A stretch of 64,000 nucleotides of DNA. Source: JAVDCA01 sp035293985. GTDB taxonomy: Bacteria; Pseudomonadota; Alphaproteobacteria; Rhizobiales; Xanthobacteraceae. How positions within the stretch are numbered: position 1 is the stretch's first letter; each line of letters starts with the position of its first letter. Location: positions 1 to 64,000 of the forward strand of contig DATGLS010000005.1 of the NCBI GenBank assembly GCA_035293985.1. The letters run 5' to 3'. Both the position numbers and the translations under genes were made by a program. A model generated the notes under the pieces. It was not told where the DNA came from. It worked only from the letters and a program-made list of their open reading frames with translations, and made no database searches. Positions 35,147-43,704 of this stretch are shown here, in pieces.

Positions 35147-35850
35147 TCGCGACCGCGCTCGATCGCTCCGAGCTGCGCATATGGGTCGTGAGCGCCGTCG
35201 TGGTGCTTGGCCTGCACGCGGCGGGCACCGCCGCGCTGTTCACCTGGCATGATCCGGATTTGGCCGGCGTGACCTCGGAAGGTCCAATCGAGGTCGATCT
35301 CGCGCCCTATGCGCCGCCGAGCGAGACCGTCGAGGACATCGCGCCGGGACCGCTGCAGCAGGAGGAAGCCCCGCCGCCCCCGCCCAAGCAGGAGAAGGTC
35401 GAGGAGAAGATCGACGAGAAGGTCGACGTCCCTCCCGCACCCGTGCCGCCGGTCGCGGCACTGCCGCCGCCGGAGCCGCCCAAGCCGAAGCCCGAGCCGA
35501 CGCCGGTGCCCGTCGCGCCCGCCCCTGCCACCACGGCCCCACCACGCGCCCATGCCTCGAGCGCCCAAGTCCGGGCCTGGTGGGCCGACATCTCCCAGCG
35601 GCTTCAGGGGAACAAGCTCTATCCGCCGTTCGCGCGGGCGCATGGCGAGATGGGCGTGGTGCAGCTCGCCTTCTCGCTTGACCGGCAGGGCCACGTGATA
35701 TCGAGCAAGATCGTGAAAAGCTCCGGCTACACGTCGCTCGATCAGGCGGCGATTGACGCCGTTCAGCGCGCGCAGCCGTTTCCGGTGCCGCCGACCGGCT
35801 ATGATGGCGCGCTCGATTTCACCGTGCCGATGAAGTTCAGCATCCGCTGA
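35143..35850 (+). CDS. tonB: TonB energy-transduction protein
   Basis: 235 residues from GTG 35143, overlapping the exbD stop (GTGA). One membrane helix (about 12-33) is followed by a Pro/Glu/Lys-rich periplasmic spacer (about 50-135). The TonB C-terminal domain (about 145-235) has YPPFARAHGEMGVVQLAF and SSGYTSLDQAAIDAVQRAQPFPVPP. It couples ExbBD to the receptor encoded two genes upstream. The final ~20 codons are also present as a second copy at 37635-37698, beyond the TPR gene. Confidence 0.92.
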   Translation: MIATALDRSELRIWVVSAVVVLGLHAAGTAALFTWHDPDLAGVTSEGPIEVDLAPYAPPSETVEDIAPGPLQQEEAPPPPPKQEKVEEKIDEKVDVPPAPVPPVAALPPPEPPKPKPEPTPVPVAPAPATTAPPRAHASSAQVRAWWADISQRLQGNKLYPPFARAHGEMGVVQLAFSLDRQGHVISSKIVKSSGYTSLDQAAIDAVQRAQPFPVPPTGYDGALDFTVPMKFSIR

Positions 35851-35885
35851 ACACGCGGCGCGGGCTCACGCCCCGCCGTCCGCGA
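35790..35885. repeat. Direct repeat, copy 1: tonB 3' end plus relic of znuA 3' end
   Basis: This copy contains the last codons of tonB and, just after, a minus-strand relic reading TIADGGA-stop, which corresponds to ALADGGS-stop at the end of znuA. It matches copy 2 at 37635-37733; 26 bases (35833-35858 and 37681-37706) are identical. The two copies bracket the TPR gene. Confidence 0.8.
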
Positions 35886-35920
35886 TCGTCTTGCCCACGC
35901 GCGGTGTTGGGCCGCGTAAC

Positions 35921-37513
35921 TTATCGTCCGATGTGCGGGTCGAGCCGCCGCGCGGCGGCGACGTCGGCATCACCGGCGCCGATGTTGCCTTGGCGCTGCT
36001 TGGCGAGGCCGCGGTTGTAGTAGGCGGCGGCGTCGTTCGGCCGCAGCTCGATCGTGCGGTCGAAATCGGCGATCGCGCGGTCGAGATCGCCCCGAGCCGA
36101 GAAGGCGAGCGCGCGGTTGAAGTAGGCCGCCGCCGCGGCCGGCGCGAGCGCGATCGCGCTGTCGTCGTCGGCGATCGTCCGATCGAGATCGCCCTTGCGG
36201 CGCAAGGCGACGGCGCGTCCGAGATAGAGTCTCGCGTTCTTCGGCTCGCGCGCGATCGCCGCTCCGTAGTCGGCGATCGCCCGATCGAGATCGCCTTTGG
36301 CCATAAAGGCCAGTGCGCGGTTGTTGTAGGCGTCGGCACTGTTCGGCTCGCGTGCGATCGCGGCCCCATAGGCTGCGATCGCCCGATCGAGGTCGTGCTT
36401 CGCGCTCCAGGCGTTGCCGAGATTGATGAAGGTGGCCGCGTCGGTTGGATCCAGCTCGGTCGCGTGCGCGTAGTCCACAATCGCGCGATCGACGTCACCC
36501 TTGGCGGCCCACGCGATGCCGCGGTTGCGCAGGCTCGCTGCATCCTTCGGGTCGAGCCCGATCGCCGCGTCATAGTCGGCGATCGCGGCGTCGAGATTGC
36601 CCTTGCGCCGCCACGCGATGCCTCGGCCCGCATAGGCGCGCGCATTCTTCGCATCGAGCCCGATCGCTGCGCCGTAGTCGGCGATCGCACCGTCGAGATC
36701 ACCCTTGGCGGCGAGCACATCGGCGCGGCCTACATGGGCGTCCGCGTCCTTCGGGTCGAGCCGGATCGCCTCGCCATAGTCGGCGAGCGCGCGGTCGTGG
36801 TTGCCCTTGGCTACCCAGGCCCCGGCCCGGTTGAACCAGGCTGCCGCATCATCGGCCCGGAGCCTGATGACCGCATCATAGTCCGCGATGGCGCGATCGG
36901 CGTCGCCTTTGGCACTCCACGCGCTCGCCCGCGCGAAATAGGCGGCAGCGTTTGCGGGGTCGAGGGTGATCGCGCGATCAAGGTCGGCGAGCGCGCGGTC
37001 GAGATCGCCCTGGCGGCGGAAGGCGCGACCGCGGCCGTACCAGGCGGCGGCATCCTTGGCGTCGAGCCTGATCACCGCGCCGTAGTCCGCGATCGCCCGA
37101 TCGAGGTCGCCCTTGGCCGCCCACGCGGCGGCGCGGACGCGCAAGGCTGGCACGTAGCTTGGGTCGACATTGATTGCCGCGTCGTAGTCCGCGATCGCCT
37201 GGCCGAGGCGGCCCCGGCGCGCGAAGGCAAGGCCGCGGTCGAAGTAGGCCGGCGCGCTCGGCGCCAGCTTGATCGCCTCGCCGTAGTCGGCGATCGCGTG
37301 ATCGAGCTCGCCTGCCGCCGCATAGGCGATCGCGCGGCTGAGGTAAAGCGCGGCGCGATCGGCGCTGGCATAACGTCCATCCGCGATCAGGCGCCCGCAC
37401 GCCGCGATGTCGCGCGCCTGCTGGCACGCCTGCACGTCGTCCGCGGCAGCGGGCCCTGCGCCGAAAGCCACCAGCGCCGCGCATGCGAGCACTCCGCCCA
37501 TCGCTACCCGCAT
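35921..37513 (-). CDS. Exported TPR-repeat protein
   Basis: 530 residues. A signal peptide (MRVAMGGVLACAALVAFGAG ..., cleaved near AAA-DD) is followed by a CQQARDIAACGRLI cap, then about 13 tetratricopeptide repeats of 34 residues plus one degenerate repeat. Each repeat carries a GDLDRAIADYGAAIxLDPK-type core, so the DNA has a 102-bp periodicity. TPR arrays bind proteins; the partner is unknown. It is antisense to tonB and lies between two copies of the tonB/znuA junction, so it was probably inserted there. It has no ExbB/TonB or metal motif. Confidence 0.88.
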   Translation of the reverse strand: MRVAMGGVLACAALVAFGAGPAAADDVQACQQARDIAACGRLIADGRYASADRAALYLSRAIAYAAAGELDHAIADYGEAIKLAPSAPAYFDRGLAFARRGRLGQAIADYDAAINVDPSYVPALRVRAAAWAAKGDLDRAIADYGAVIRLDAKDAAAWYGRGRAFRRQGDLDRALADLDRAITLDPANAAAYFARASAWSAKGDADRAIADYDAVIRLRADDAAAWFNRAGAWVAKGNHDRALADYGEAIRLDPKDADAHVGRADVLAAKGDLDGAIADYGAAIGLDAKNARAYAGRGIAWRRKGNLDAAIADYDAAIGLDPKDAASLRNRGIAWAAKGDVDRAIVDYAHATELDPTDAATFINLGNAWSAKHDLDRAIAAYGAAIAREPNSADAYNNRALAFMAKGDLDRAIADYGAAIAREPKNARLYLGRAVALRRKGDLDRTIADDDSAIALAPAAAAAYFNRALAFSARGDLDRAIADFDRTIELRPNDAAAYYNRGLAKQRQGNIGAGDADVAAARRLDPHIGR

Positions 37514-37634
37514 GTGGCTCTCCGCTGAACATCTCCGCGCAGGTTAGCGCGGATCGCGGCAAAACGCTGCCGCCGGGCGCCGTGCCGCCGTTCACTTGGC
37601 TGGCTCCACCGTGCCATCCGACTGCGCGGCGCTC

Positions 37635-37733
37635 GCCGACCGGCCTTGACGGCGAGGAGCTCGATTTCACCGTGCTGGCGAAGTTCAGCATCCGCTGAAC
37701 ACGCGGCTCGGGCTCATGATCCGCCGTCCGCGA
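37635..37733. repeat. Direct repeat, copy 2: tonB 3' relic plus znuA 3' end
   Basis: Plus strand reads SPTGLDGEELDFTVLAKFSIR-stop in pieces that match the tonB end PPTGYDGALDFTVPMKFSIR-stop; the following bases are the true 3' end of znuA on the minus strand. It differs from copy 1 by a 3-bp insertion and scattered substitutions, so the duplication is not recent. Confidence 0.8.
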
Positions 37734-38586
37734 GCGCCCTGCGTACGGCGTCCAGCGTGCCCGCGATCCACTCCTGATAGGTCTTGTCCGCCGGCTCGGT
37801 CTCGGAGACGCCGACGACCGGCACATGCGCGGCGCGGGCGATGCCGAGCATCCGTGTCGTCAGGTCGTCGCTCACTTGCGCATTGTAGAACAGGATTCTC
37901 ACCCTGTGGGCCGCGAGGTCACCCTGCAATGCGGCAACATCGCTCGCGCTCGGCTCGGTCTCGTTCATGATCGCAAGCTGGAAGCGCGCATTGCGCATCA
38001 CCAGGCCGAGCGACCGCGCCATGTCGCCGAACACCGGTTCGGTCGCCGTGACCGGCGTACCTCCGTATTGCGACTTGATCGTGCGGATCGCGTCGTCGAT
38101 CGGGACGAGCGAGGCAAGGAAAGCCGCCAGGCGCTGCCGATACGCGTCCTTGTGCATGGGATCGTGGCGCGCGAGCGCGCCGGCGATTTGTGCTGCTACG
38201 GCCGGCATCGTCGCAGGATCGTACCATAGATGCGGGTTGTCGCCGGGTTTCCTGTGCACGAGGTCCGCGGCAACGATGACGCTGCGCCGCGCCGGACTCG
38301 TCGCGGCCAGCAGCTTGTCCATCCATGGGTCGTAGCTCGCGCCGTTGAGGATCACCACCTGGGCGCCGACGACCGCGCGCGCCACCGACGGCGACGGCTC
38401 GAACTCGTGCGGATCCTGCATCGCCGACGAGATGATGCTCGTGACCGCAACCTGCGGCCCGCCGATCTGGCGTGCCACATCTCCGTAGAAGCTCTCCGCC
38501 GCCACGACCGGGATCTGGGTCTCGGCGGAGGCTGCGCCTGGCCACAGCAAAAATGCGAGGCCGGCCACTTGGAAAATTGCTCTCAT
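37714..38586 (-). CDS. znuA: Zn/Mn-type metal ABC transporter substrate-binding protein
   Basis: 290 residues with a signal peptide (ending AASA). Cluster A-I features: VAAESFYGDVARQIGG, metal ligand His in DPHEFEPSP, second His in NPHLWYDP, and YNAQVSDDLTTRM with acidic ligands near the C-terminal lobe. The third ligand region reads TEPVFGDMA instead of the HxAFxY form of classical ZnuA, and there is no His-rich loop. The symbol is therefore by family only. No permease or ATPase gene (znuB, znuC) is in the window. A Zur-type palindrome touches its start region. Confidence 0.8.
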   Translation of the reverse strand: MRAIFQVAGLAFLLWPGAASAETQIPVVAAESFYGDVARQIGGPQVAVTSIISSAMQDPHEFEPSPSVARAVVGAQVVILNGASYDPWMDKLLAATSPARRSVIVAADLVHRKPGDNPHLWYDPATMPAVAAQIAGALARHDPMHKDAYRQRLAAFLASLVPIDDAIRTIKSQYGGTPVTATEPVFGDMARSLGLVMRNARFQLAIMNETEPSASDVAALQGDLAAHRVRILFYNAQVSDDLTTRMLGIARAAHVPVVGVSETEPADKTYQEWIAGTLDAVRRALADGGS

Positions 38587-38591
38587 TCGGC

Positions 38592-38605
38592 AATGTTATA
38601 ACATT
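38592..38605 (-). promoter_or_regulatory. Zur-box-like palindrome at the znuA start
   Basis: AATGTTATAACATT is a perfect 14-bp palindrome with the ATGTTATAACAT core expected for alphaproteobacterial Zur sites. Its edge is 5 bp from the znuA start codon (38586). It could also act on the divergent DUF2946/czc genes that start at 38816. Binding is inferred from sequence similarity to known Zur boxes. Confidence 0.7.
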
Positions 38606-38815
38606 ACGAACTCAGGTCAAGTTGCCGCTCGGGGCCAATGACGTTCAACATCCGCCGGAATAACCTGACACACTTGGCGCCTTTTGCCGCAATCCCACAC
38701 CTGTGCCGTGGGCAATTCTTGACACTTGCGCCGCACGGCAGCCATGGTCCGCGGTAACAAGCAACGGCCCGCACATTTTGCGGGCAGCCTGAGGGGGCGC
38801 GCAAAACTCGGAAAG

Positions 38816-39217
38816 ATGCGCTGGTTCCGATCACATATCCGGCTCGGCTCACGCTTGGCTTTGGCCGCCCTCGCGGTCCAATTCCTTCTGACGTTCAGCC
38901 ACATCGACGATTGCGACCTCGCTCCGGCAGCCGCCAGGGCGATGACCGACGTCATGATGGACGCGGCCCCGGCCATCGCGGCCCACGGGTTCGCGTCTCA
39001 CAAGAATGCGCCGACACATAAATCCGGTCGCACCGGCGATCGCACGTGCCCGATCTGCGCACTGATCCAGCTCGCCGCGGCCTCGGCGCCGTCCTCCGCG
39101 CCCATCTTGCTGCCGCCGACCATGGTGGGATCGCACCGGCTGGAGCCGCCAGCCGCAGCAGCCATCCCGGCCTCCGCGCCCGCGCTTTTCCGCGCCCGCG
39201 CCCCGCCGCTCGCCTGA
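38816..39217 (+). CDS. DUF2946-like small metal-island protein, paralogue 3
   Basis: 133 residues from ATG 38816. This start was chosen over 38726 because MRWFRSHIRLGSRLAL aligns directly with the other two paralogues. It has VQFLLTFSHIDDCD (His29; Asp31 replaces the second His), Cys78-Cys81 in CPICALIQLAA, and the end FRARAPPLA. The middle has a short His/Lys segment (HGFASHKNAPTHKSG). It is divergent from znuA and 129 bp before the RND exporter genes. Confidence 0.78.
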   Translation: MRWFRSHIRLGSRLALAALAVQFLLTFSHIDDCDLAPAAARAMTDVMMDAAPAIAAHGFASHKNAPTHKSGRTGDRTCPICALIQLAAASAPSSAPILLPPTMVGSHRLEPPAAAAIPASAPALFRARAPPLA

Positions 39218-39346
39218 CGCGATCGCCGGCGGCTGCGCGTCGTCCGACACGATCCTGATTGCCACGAAAAGCATCGACGCGCGCCGGACGGTGACGTCCT
39301 CGCGCGCCAATCCCTGTCGAAAATTCACGTTCAGACGAGAAGGCCA

Positions 39347-40561
39347 ATGCTCGTCAATCCGAAACCCGAGGACCGCGACAGCGGCGCCGCGGCGGCACCC
39401 GGGCAACCCGAGCCGGCGCCGAGCGCCAAGCCGTTCTTCGCGCTCGTCATCATCCTCGTGCTCGTGGCCGGCGCCTGGCGCATCTTCGTCGGGCCGTTCG
39501 GCCATGCCGAGCCCGCCCGCGAGCTCGCCGTGAAACCGGCCGCGGTGGTGCGCACCGGCGAGCAGGTCATGGTGCCGCAGGCCTCGCCGGTGCGCAGCGA
39601 GCTCACGATCGCGCCGGTCGGCATCAAGGACGTCCGCCGCGACCTGGTGCTGCCCGGCGTGGTGGAGGCCGACCCGGCCCGCCTCATCAAGGTGCTGCCG
39701 CCGCTCTCCGGCCGCGTCATGCAGCTCAAGGTGCAGCTCGGCGAGCGGGTGAAGGAGGGCCAGCCGCTGATCGTGCTCGACTCGCCCGATCTCGCCCAGG
39801 CCTACGCGGATTACGACCGCGCCAAGGTGCAGCTCACCCTCACCCGGCAGAACCGCGACCGCCAGCGCGGCCTCGCCAAGATCGGCGGCGCCGCCCAGAA
39901 GGACCTCGAGCAGGCCGAGACCGACTATGCGAGCGCGGTCGCCGAGCTCCGCCGCACGGAGGCGCGCCTCACCCAGATCGGCGTCGATGCCGACACCAAG
40001 AGCCAGACACGCGACGTGACCGTCTCGGCCCCGATGGCCGGCAGCATCATCGACCTGCAGGTGGCGCCCGGCGCCTACTGGAACGACCCGACCCAGGCGC
40101 TGATGACGATCGCCGACTTGAATACGGTCTGGGTCACCGCCAGCGTCCCGGAGTCGGACACCACGCTGGTCGCGAAGGGCCAGCCGGTCGAGGTCGCCTT
40201 TCCGGCCTATCCGGGCGAGGTGTTCAAGGGCAACGTCCTGTTCGTGAGCGACGTGGTCGATACCGACACGCGCCGCACCAAGGTGCGCATCGCCTTCGCC
40301 AATCCGGGCACGCGGCTGCGGCCCGGCATGTTCGCCAAGGTCACCTTCTTCGCGCCCGCCCAGAAGGTCGCGATGGTGCCGACCAGCGCGCTCGTCCTCA
40401 AGGACGACCTCACCCAGGTCTATGTCGAGACCGCGCCATGGACTTTCCAGGCGCGCACCGTCGATCTCGGCTTCCAGCAGGGCGACGAGGTCGCGCTCAA
40501 GAGCGGCGTGAAGCCGGGCGATCGGGTCGTCGTCACCGGCGGAGTGCTCCTCGGTGATTGA
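39347..40561 (+). CDS. czcB: RND efflux periplasmic adaptor (CzcB-like)
   Basis: 404 residues. An N-terminal membrane helix (about 29-46) anchors the protein. The order is that of heavy-metal membrane-fusion proteins: GVVEADPARLIKVLPPLSGRV, biotinyl-lipoyl half motifs VQLGERVKEGQPLIVLDSPD and VSAPMAGSIIDLQVAPG, a helical hairpin (about 145-225), and beta-barrel NTVWVTASVPESD. It links the inner-membrane pump to the outer-membrane channel. Its stop overlaps the pump start by 8 bp. Confidence 0.88.
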   Translation: MLVNPKPEDRDSGAAAAPGQPEPAPSAKPFFALVIILVLVAGAWRIFVGPFGHAEPARELAVKPAAVVRTGEQVMVPQASPVRSELTIAPVGIKDVRRDLVLPGVVEADPARLIKVLPPLSGRVMQLKVQLGERVKEGQPLIVLDSPDLAQAYADYDRAKVQLTLTRQNRDRQRGLAKIGGAAQKDLEQAETDYASAVAELRRTEARLTQIGVDADTKSQTRDVTVSAPMAGSIIDLQVAPGAYWNDPTQALMTIADLNTVWVTASVPESDTTLVAKGQPVEVAFPAYPGEVFKGNVLFVSDVVDTDTRRTKVRIAFANPGTRLRPGMFAKVTFFAPAQKVAMVPTSALVLKDDLTQVYVETAPWTFQARTVDLGFQQGDEVALKSGVKPGDRVVVTGGVLLGD

Positions 40562-43500
40562 CTGGATCGTCAGCTTCGCGCTGCGCAAGCGCCTCGTCGC
40601 CGCGATGATCTGCGTCTTCGTCGGCATCTACGGCTACTATTCGTGGACCGAGCTGCCGATCGAAGCCTATCCGGACGTCGCCGATACCGCCGCGCAGGTG
40701 GTGACGCAGGCGCCGGGCCTCGCCGCCGAGGAGGTCGAGCAGCAGGTCACCATCCCGCTCGAGCGCGAGCTCAACGGCACGCCCGGGCTCACCCTGATGC
40801 GCTCGCGCAGCACCTTCGGGCTGTCGCTCATCACGCTCGTCTTCCGCGACGGCATCGACGACTACTGGGCGCGCCAGCGCATCACCGAGCGGATCGCCAA
40901 CGCGACGCTGCCGCCCGGCCTCACGGCCGGGCTCGATCCGGTGTCCTCGCCCACCGGCCAGATTCTCTATTACGTGCTCCAATCGAAGACCAAGAACCTG
41001 CGCGAGCTCTCCGAGATCGAGCGGTGGATCGTGATCCCGGCGATCAAGCAGGTGCCGGGCGTCGCCGACGTGTCGAACTTCGGCGGCCTCACGACCCAGT
41101 ACGAGCTCGAGCTCGACCCGCAGCAGCTGATGCGGTTCAACATCTCGCTCAACACCATCACCAGCGCGATCAGCGCCAACAACGCCAATGCCGGCGGCAG
41201 CGTGCTCAACCGCGGCGAGATGGGCTACGTGATCCGCGGCATCGGGCTGGTGCAGACGCTCGACGACCTCGGCAACATCGTCGTCGCCCAGCACAACGGC
41301 ACGCCGATCCTCGTGCGCGACCTCGGCAAGCTGAAATTATCCAATCTCGAGCGTCACGGCATCGTCGGCATGGACGACCTCAACGACGTGGTCGAGGGCA
41401 CCGTGCTGCTGCTGCGCCACGAGAATCCCTCGCGCGTGCTCGAAGGCGTGCACGCCAAGATCGACGAGCTCAATGCGCGGCTGGCCGCCGACGGCGTGCA
41501 GATCGTTCCCTATCTCGACCGCACCACGCTCGTCAACGCGACCGTCGACAAGGTTCGCACCACGATCCTCACCGGCGTCGGCCTCGTGCTCATCGTGCTG
41601 ATCATGTTCCTCGGCAGCCCGCGCGGCGCGCTGATCGTCGGCGTCACGATTCCGTTCGCCATGGTGGTGGCGTTCATCCTGATGCACCACACCGGGATAT
41701 CCGCCAACCTGCTCTCGCTCGGTGCGATCGACTTCGGCATCATCGTCGATGGCGCGATCGTCATGACCGAGGCGATCCTGCGCCGGCGCGAGGCGAGGCC
41801 GGATGCGCCGCTCACCGAGGCCGATGCGCGTGACGCCGTGCGCCAGGTGGCGGGGCCGATCTTCTTTGCCACCCTCATCATCATCACGACCTATCTGCCG
41901 CTGTTCGCGTTTCACAGCGTCGAGGCGAAGCTGTTCCACCCGATGGCCTATGCGGTCGGTTACGCGCAGCTCGGCGCGCTCGCCTTCGCGCTCCTGGTCG
42001 TGCCGGGTCTCGCCTACCTGGCTTATCGCCGGCCGCGCCGGATTTTTCACAATCCGGTGCTCGGCTCGTTGGAGCGCGGTTATGGCCGTGCGCTCCACGT
42101 CTCGTTGCGCCGCCCGGCAATCGCCTATGTGCTGGCGGCCGGCGCCGCGATCGCCGTGATCGGCCTCGGCGCCACGGTCTGGCGCGAGTTCCTGCCCGAG
42201 CTCGACGAGGGCGGCCTCTTCCTGCACGCGTCGCTGACGCATGGCATCTCGCTGCAGAAATCGAGCGAGATGGTCGCCCGGCTGCGCGCGGCGGTGCGCG
42301 AGTTCCCGGAAGTGTCGTATATCGTCACGCACATCGGCCGCAACGATGACGGCACCGATCCGTGGACGCCGGCGCACATGGAAGCCGCCATCGGCCTCAC
42401 GCCGTACTCGACCTGGCCGGCCGGCGAGACCAAGCAGGACCTCATCGGGCGCATGGCGGCACGGCTCGACCGGCTGCCCGGCTTCGAGATCGCCATCAGC
42501 CAGCCGATCATCGACAGCGTGCACGACTACGTGTTCGAGCCCCACACCGCGCTCGCCATCAAGGTGTTCGGCGACGATTTCAACGAGCTGCGCCGCATCG
42601 GCAACGACATCGTCGCCGCGGCCGGCACGGTCGCGGGCGTCAGCGACGCGGCGATCGACGAGTACACGCCGCTGCCGCAGGTCTCGATCAAGGTCGACCG
42701 CGCCGCGACCGCGCGCTACGGCATCAACGTCGCCGACGTAGTCAACCTGATCAGCACCGGGATCGGCGGCGCGCCGGTGAGCACGGTGTTCATCGGCGAC
42801 CGTCGCTACGACATCACAGTGCGATTCCCGGCCGCCGCCCGCAACAGCCCGGACGCGATCAAGGCCCTCGTGCTCACCTCGAGCGACGGCGCGCTCATTC
42901 CGCTCGCCCAGGTCGCCGACGTCAAGCTGCAGACCGGCGAGAGCATGATCAACCGCGAGATGGATCACCGCTATCTGCTGGTGAAGCTCAACTATCACGA
43001 CCGCGACGCGCTCGCGGTCGTCGCCGACGTCGACAAGGCGATCGCCCAACGGGTCAAGTTCGATCACCGTCAGTATCGCCTCGCGTGGGGCGGCCAGCTC
43101 GAGGGCCAGGAGCGGGCCGAGGCGCGCTTCAAGCTCATCATCGGCATGGTGCTCGCCACCATGATGCTGCTGCTCTATGCCGAGTTCGGCCTGCTGCGCC
43201 AGGTCTTCCTCATTCTCGCAGTGGTGCCGCTCGCGACCCTCGGCGGGCTGGTCGCGCTCGATCTCACCGGCACGACGCTCAACGTCGCGTCGGGGGTCGG
43301 CTTCATCGCCTTGTTCGGCGTCGCCGTGATGAACGGCGTCATCATGGTGGCGAACCTCAATCGCATGCGTGAGCAAGGGATGCCGCTGACCGACGCGGTG
43401 CTGGCCGGCGCCGGCGAGCGGCTGCGCCCGGTGCTCATGACCGCCGCGGTCGCGACCGTCGGCATGCTGCCGGCGGCGCTCGCGACCGGCGTCGGCAGCG

Positions 43501-43652
43501 ATGTGCAGCGCAATCTCGCAACAGTCGTTGCAGGCGGCCTCGTTCCGGCTACGCTGCTCACGCTGTTCATCGTGCCGACGTTCTATTTCGTGCTCGAGCG
43601 CCGGGCGGCGCGGCGCGCGCCGGCCGGGGAGCCGGCGATCGACACCGCGTAG
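40554..43652 (+). CDS. czcA: Heavy-metal RND efflux pump (CzcA family)
   Basis: 1032 residues from GTG 40554. Twelve membrane helices and two large periplasmic loops are apparent. The TM4 motif DFGIIVDGAIVMTEA is the heavy-metal RND signature found in CzcA-type Co/Zn/Cd exporters rather than Cu/Ag exporters. N-terminal WTELPIEAYPDVADTAAQV and RNDDGTDPWTP are family stretches. It exports divalent metal from periplasm or cytoplasm using the proton gradient. Order is adaptor, pump, outer-membrane channel. Confidence 0.92.
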   Translation: MIDWIVSFALRKRLVAAMICVFVGIYGYYSWTELPIEAYPDVADTAAQVVTQAPGLAAEEVEQQVTIPLERELNGTPGLTLMRSRSTFGLSLITLVFRDGIDDYWARQRITERIANATLPPGLTAGLDPVSSPTGQILYYVLQSKTKNLRELSEIERWIVIPAIKQVPGVADVSNFGGLTTQYELELDPQQLMRFNISLNTITSAISANNANAGGSVLNRGEMGYVIRGIGLVQTLDDLGNIVVAQHNGTPILVRDLGKLKLSNLERHGIVGMDDLNDVVEGTVLLLRHENPSRVLEGVHAKIDELNARLAADGVQIVPYLDRTTLVNATVDKVRTTILTGVGLVLIVLIMFLGSPRGALIVGVTIPFAMVVAFILMHHTGISANLLSLGAIDFGIIVDGAIVMTEAILRRREARPDAPLTEADARDAVRQVAGPIFFATLIIITTYLPLFAFHSVEAKLFHPMAYAVGYAQLGALAFALLVVPGLAYLAYRRPRRIFHNPVLGSLERGYGRALHVSLRRPAIAYVLAAGAAIAVIGLGATVWREFLPELDEGGLFLHASLTHGISLQKSSEMVARLRAAVREFPEVSYIVTHIGRNDDGTDPWTPAHMEAAIGLTPYSTWPAGETKQDLIGRMAARLDRLPGFEIAISQPIIDSVHDYVFEPHTALAIKVFGDDFNELRRIGNDIVAAAGTVAGVSDAAIDEYTPLPQVSIKVDRAATARYGINVADVVNLISTGIGGAPVSTVFIGDRRYDITVRFPAAARNSPDAIKALVLTSSDGALIPLAQVADVKLQTGESMINREMDHRYLLVKLNYHDRDALAVVADVDKAIAQRVKFDHRQYRLAWGGQLEGQERAEARFKLIIGMVLATMMLLLYAEFGLLRQVFLILAVVPLATLGGLVALDLTGTTLNVASGVGFIALFGVAVMNGVIMVANLNRMREQGMPLTDAVLAGAGERLRPVLMTAAVATVGMLPAALATGVGSDVQRNLATVVAGGLVPATLLTLFIVPTFYFVLERRAARRAPAGEPAIDTA

Positions 43653-43704
43653 GTATCCAAATCCGCAAGTCACGGACTCCGAGGGGCAGTCAGGGCGTCA
43701 GGGG

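Noticed and set aside
35921..37513. Regular 102-bp repeats that could be taken for a repeat array or CRISPR
   Set aside because: They are in frame and encode TPR units; there are no spacers.
37483..37698. Short plus-strand frame ending with a TonB-like tail as a separate gene
   Set aside because: Only the last ~20 residues match TonB; it is a duplicated 3' end, not a gene.
41337..43673. 778-codon minus-strand frame opposite czcA
   Set aside because: Antisense shadow with no motifs; czcA is complete on the plus strand.
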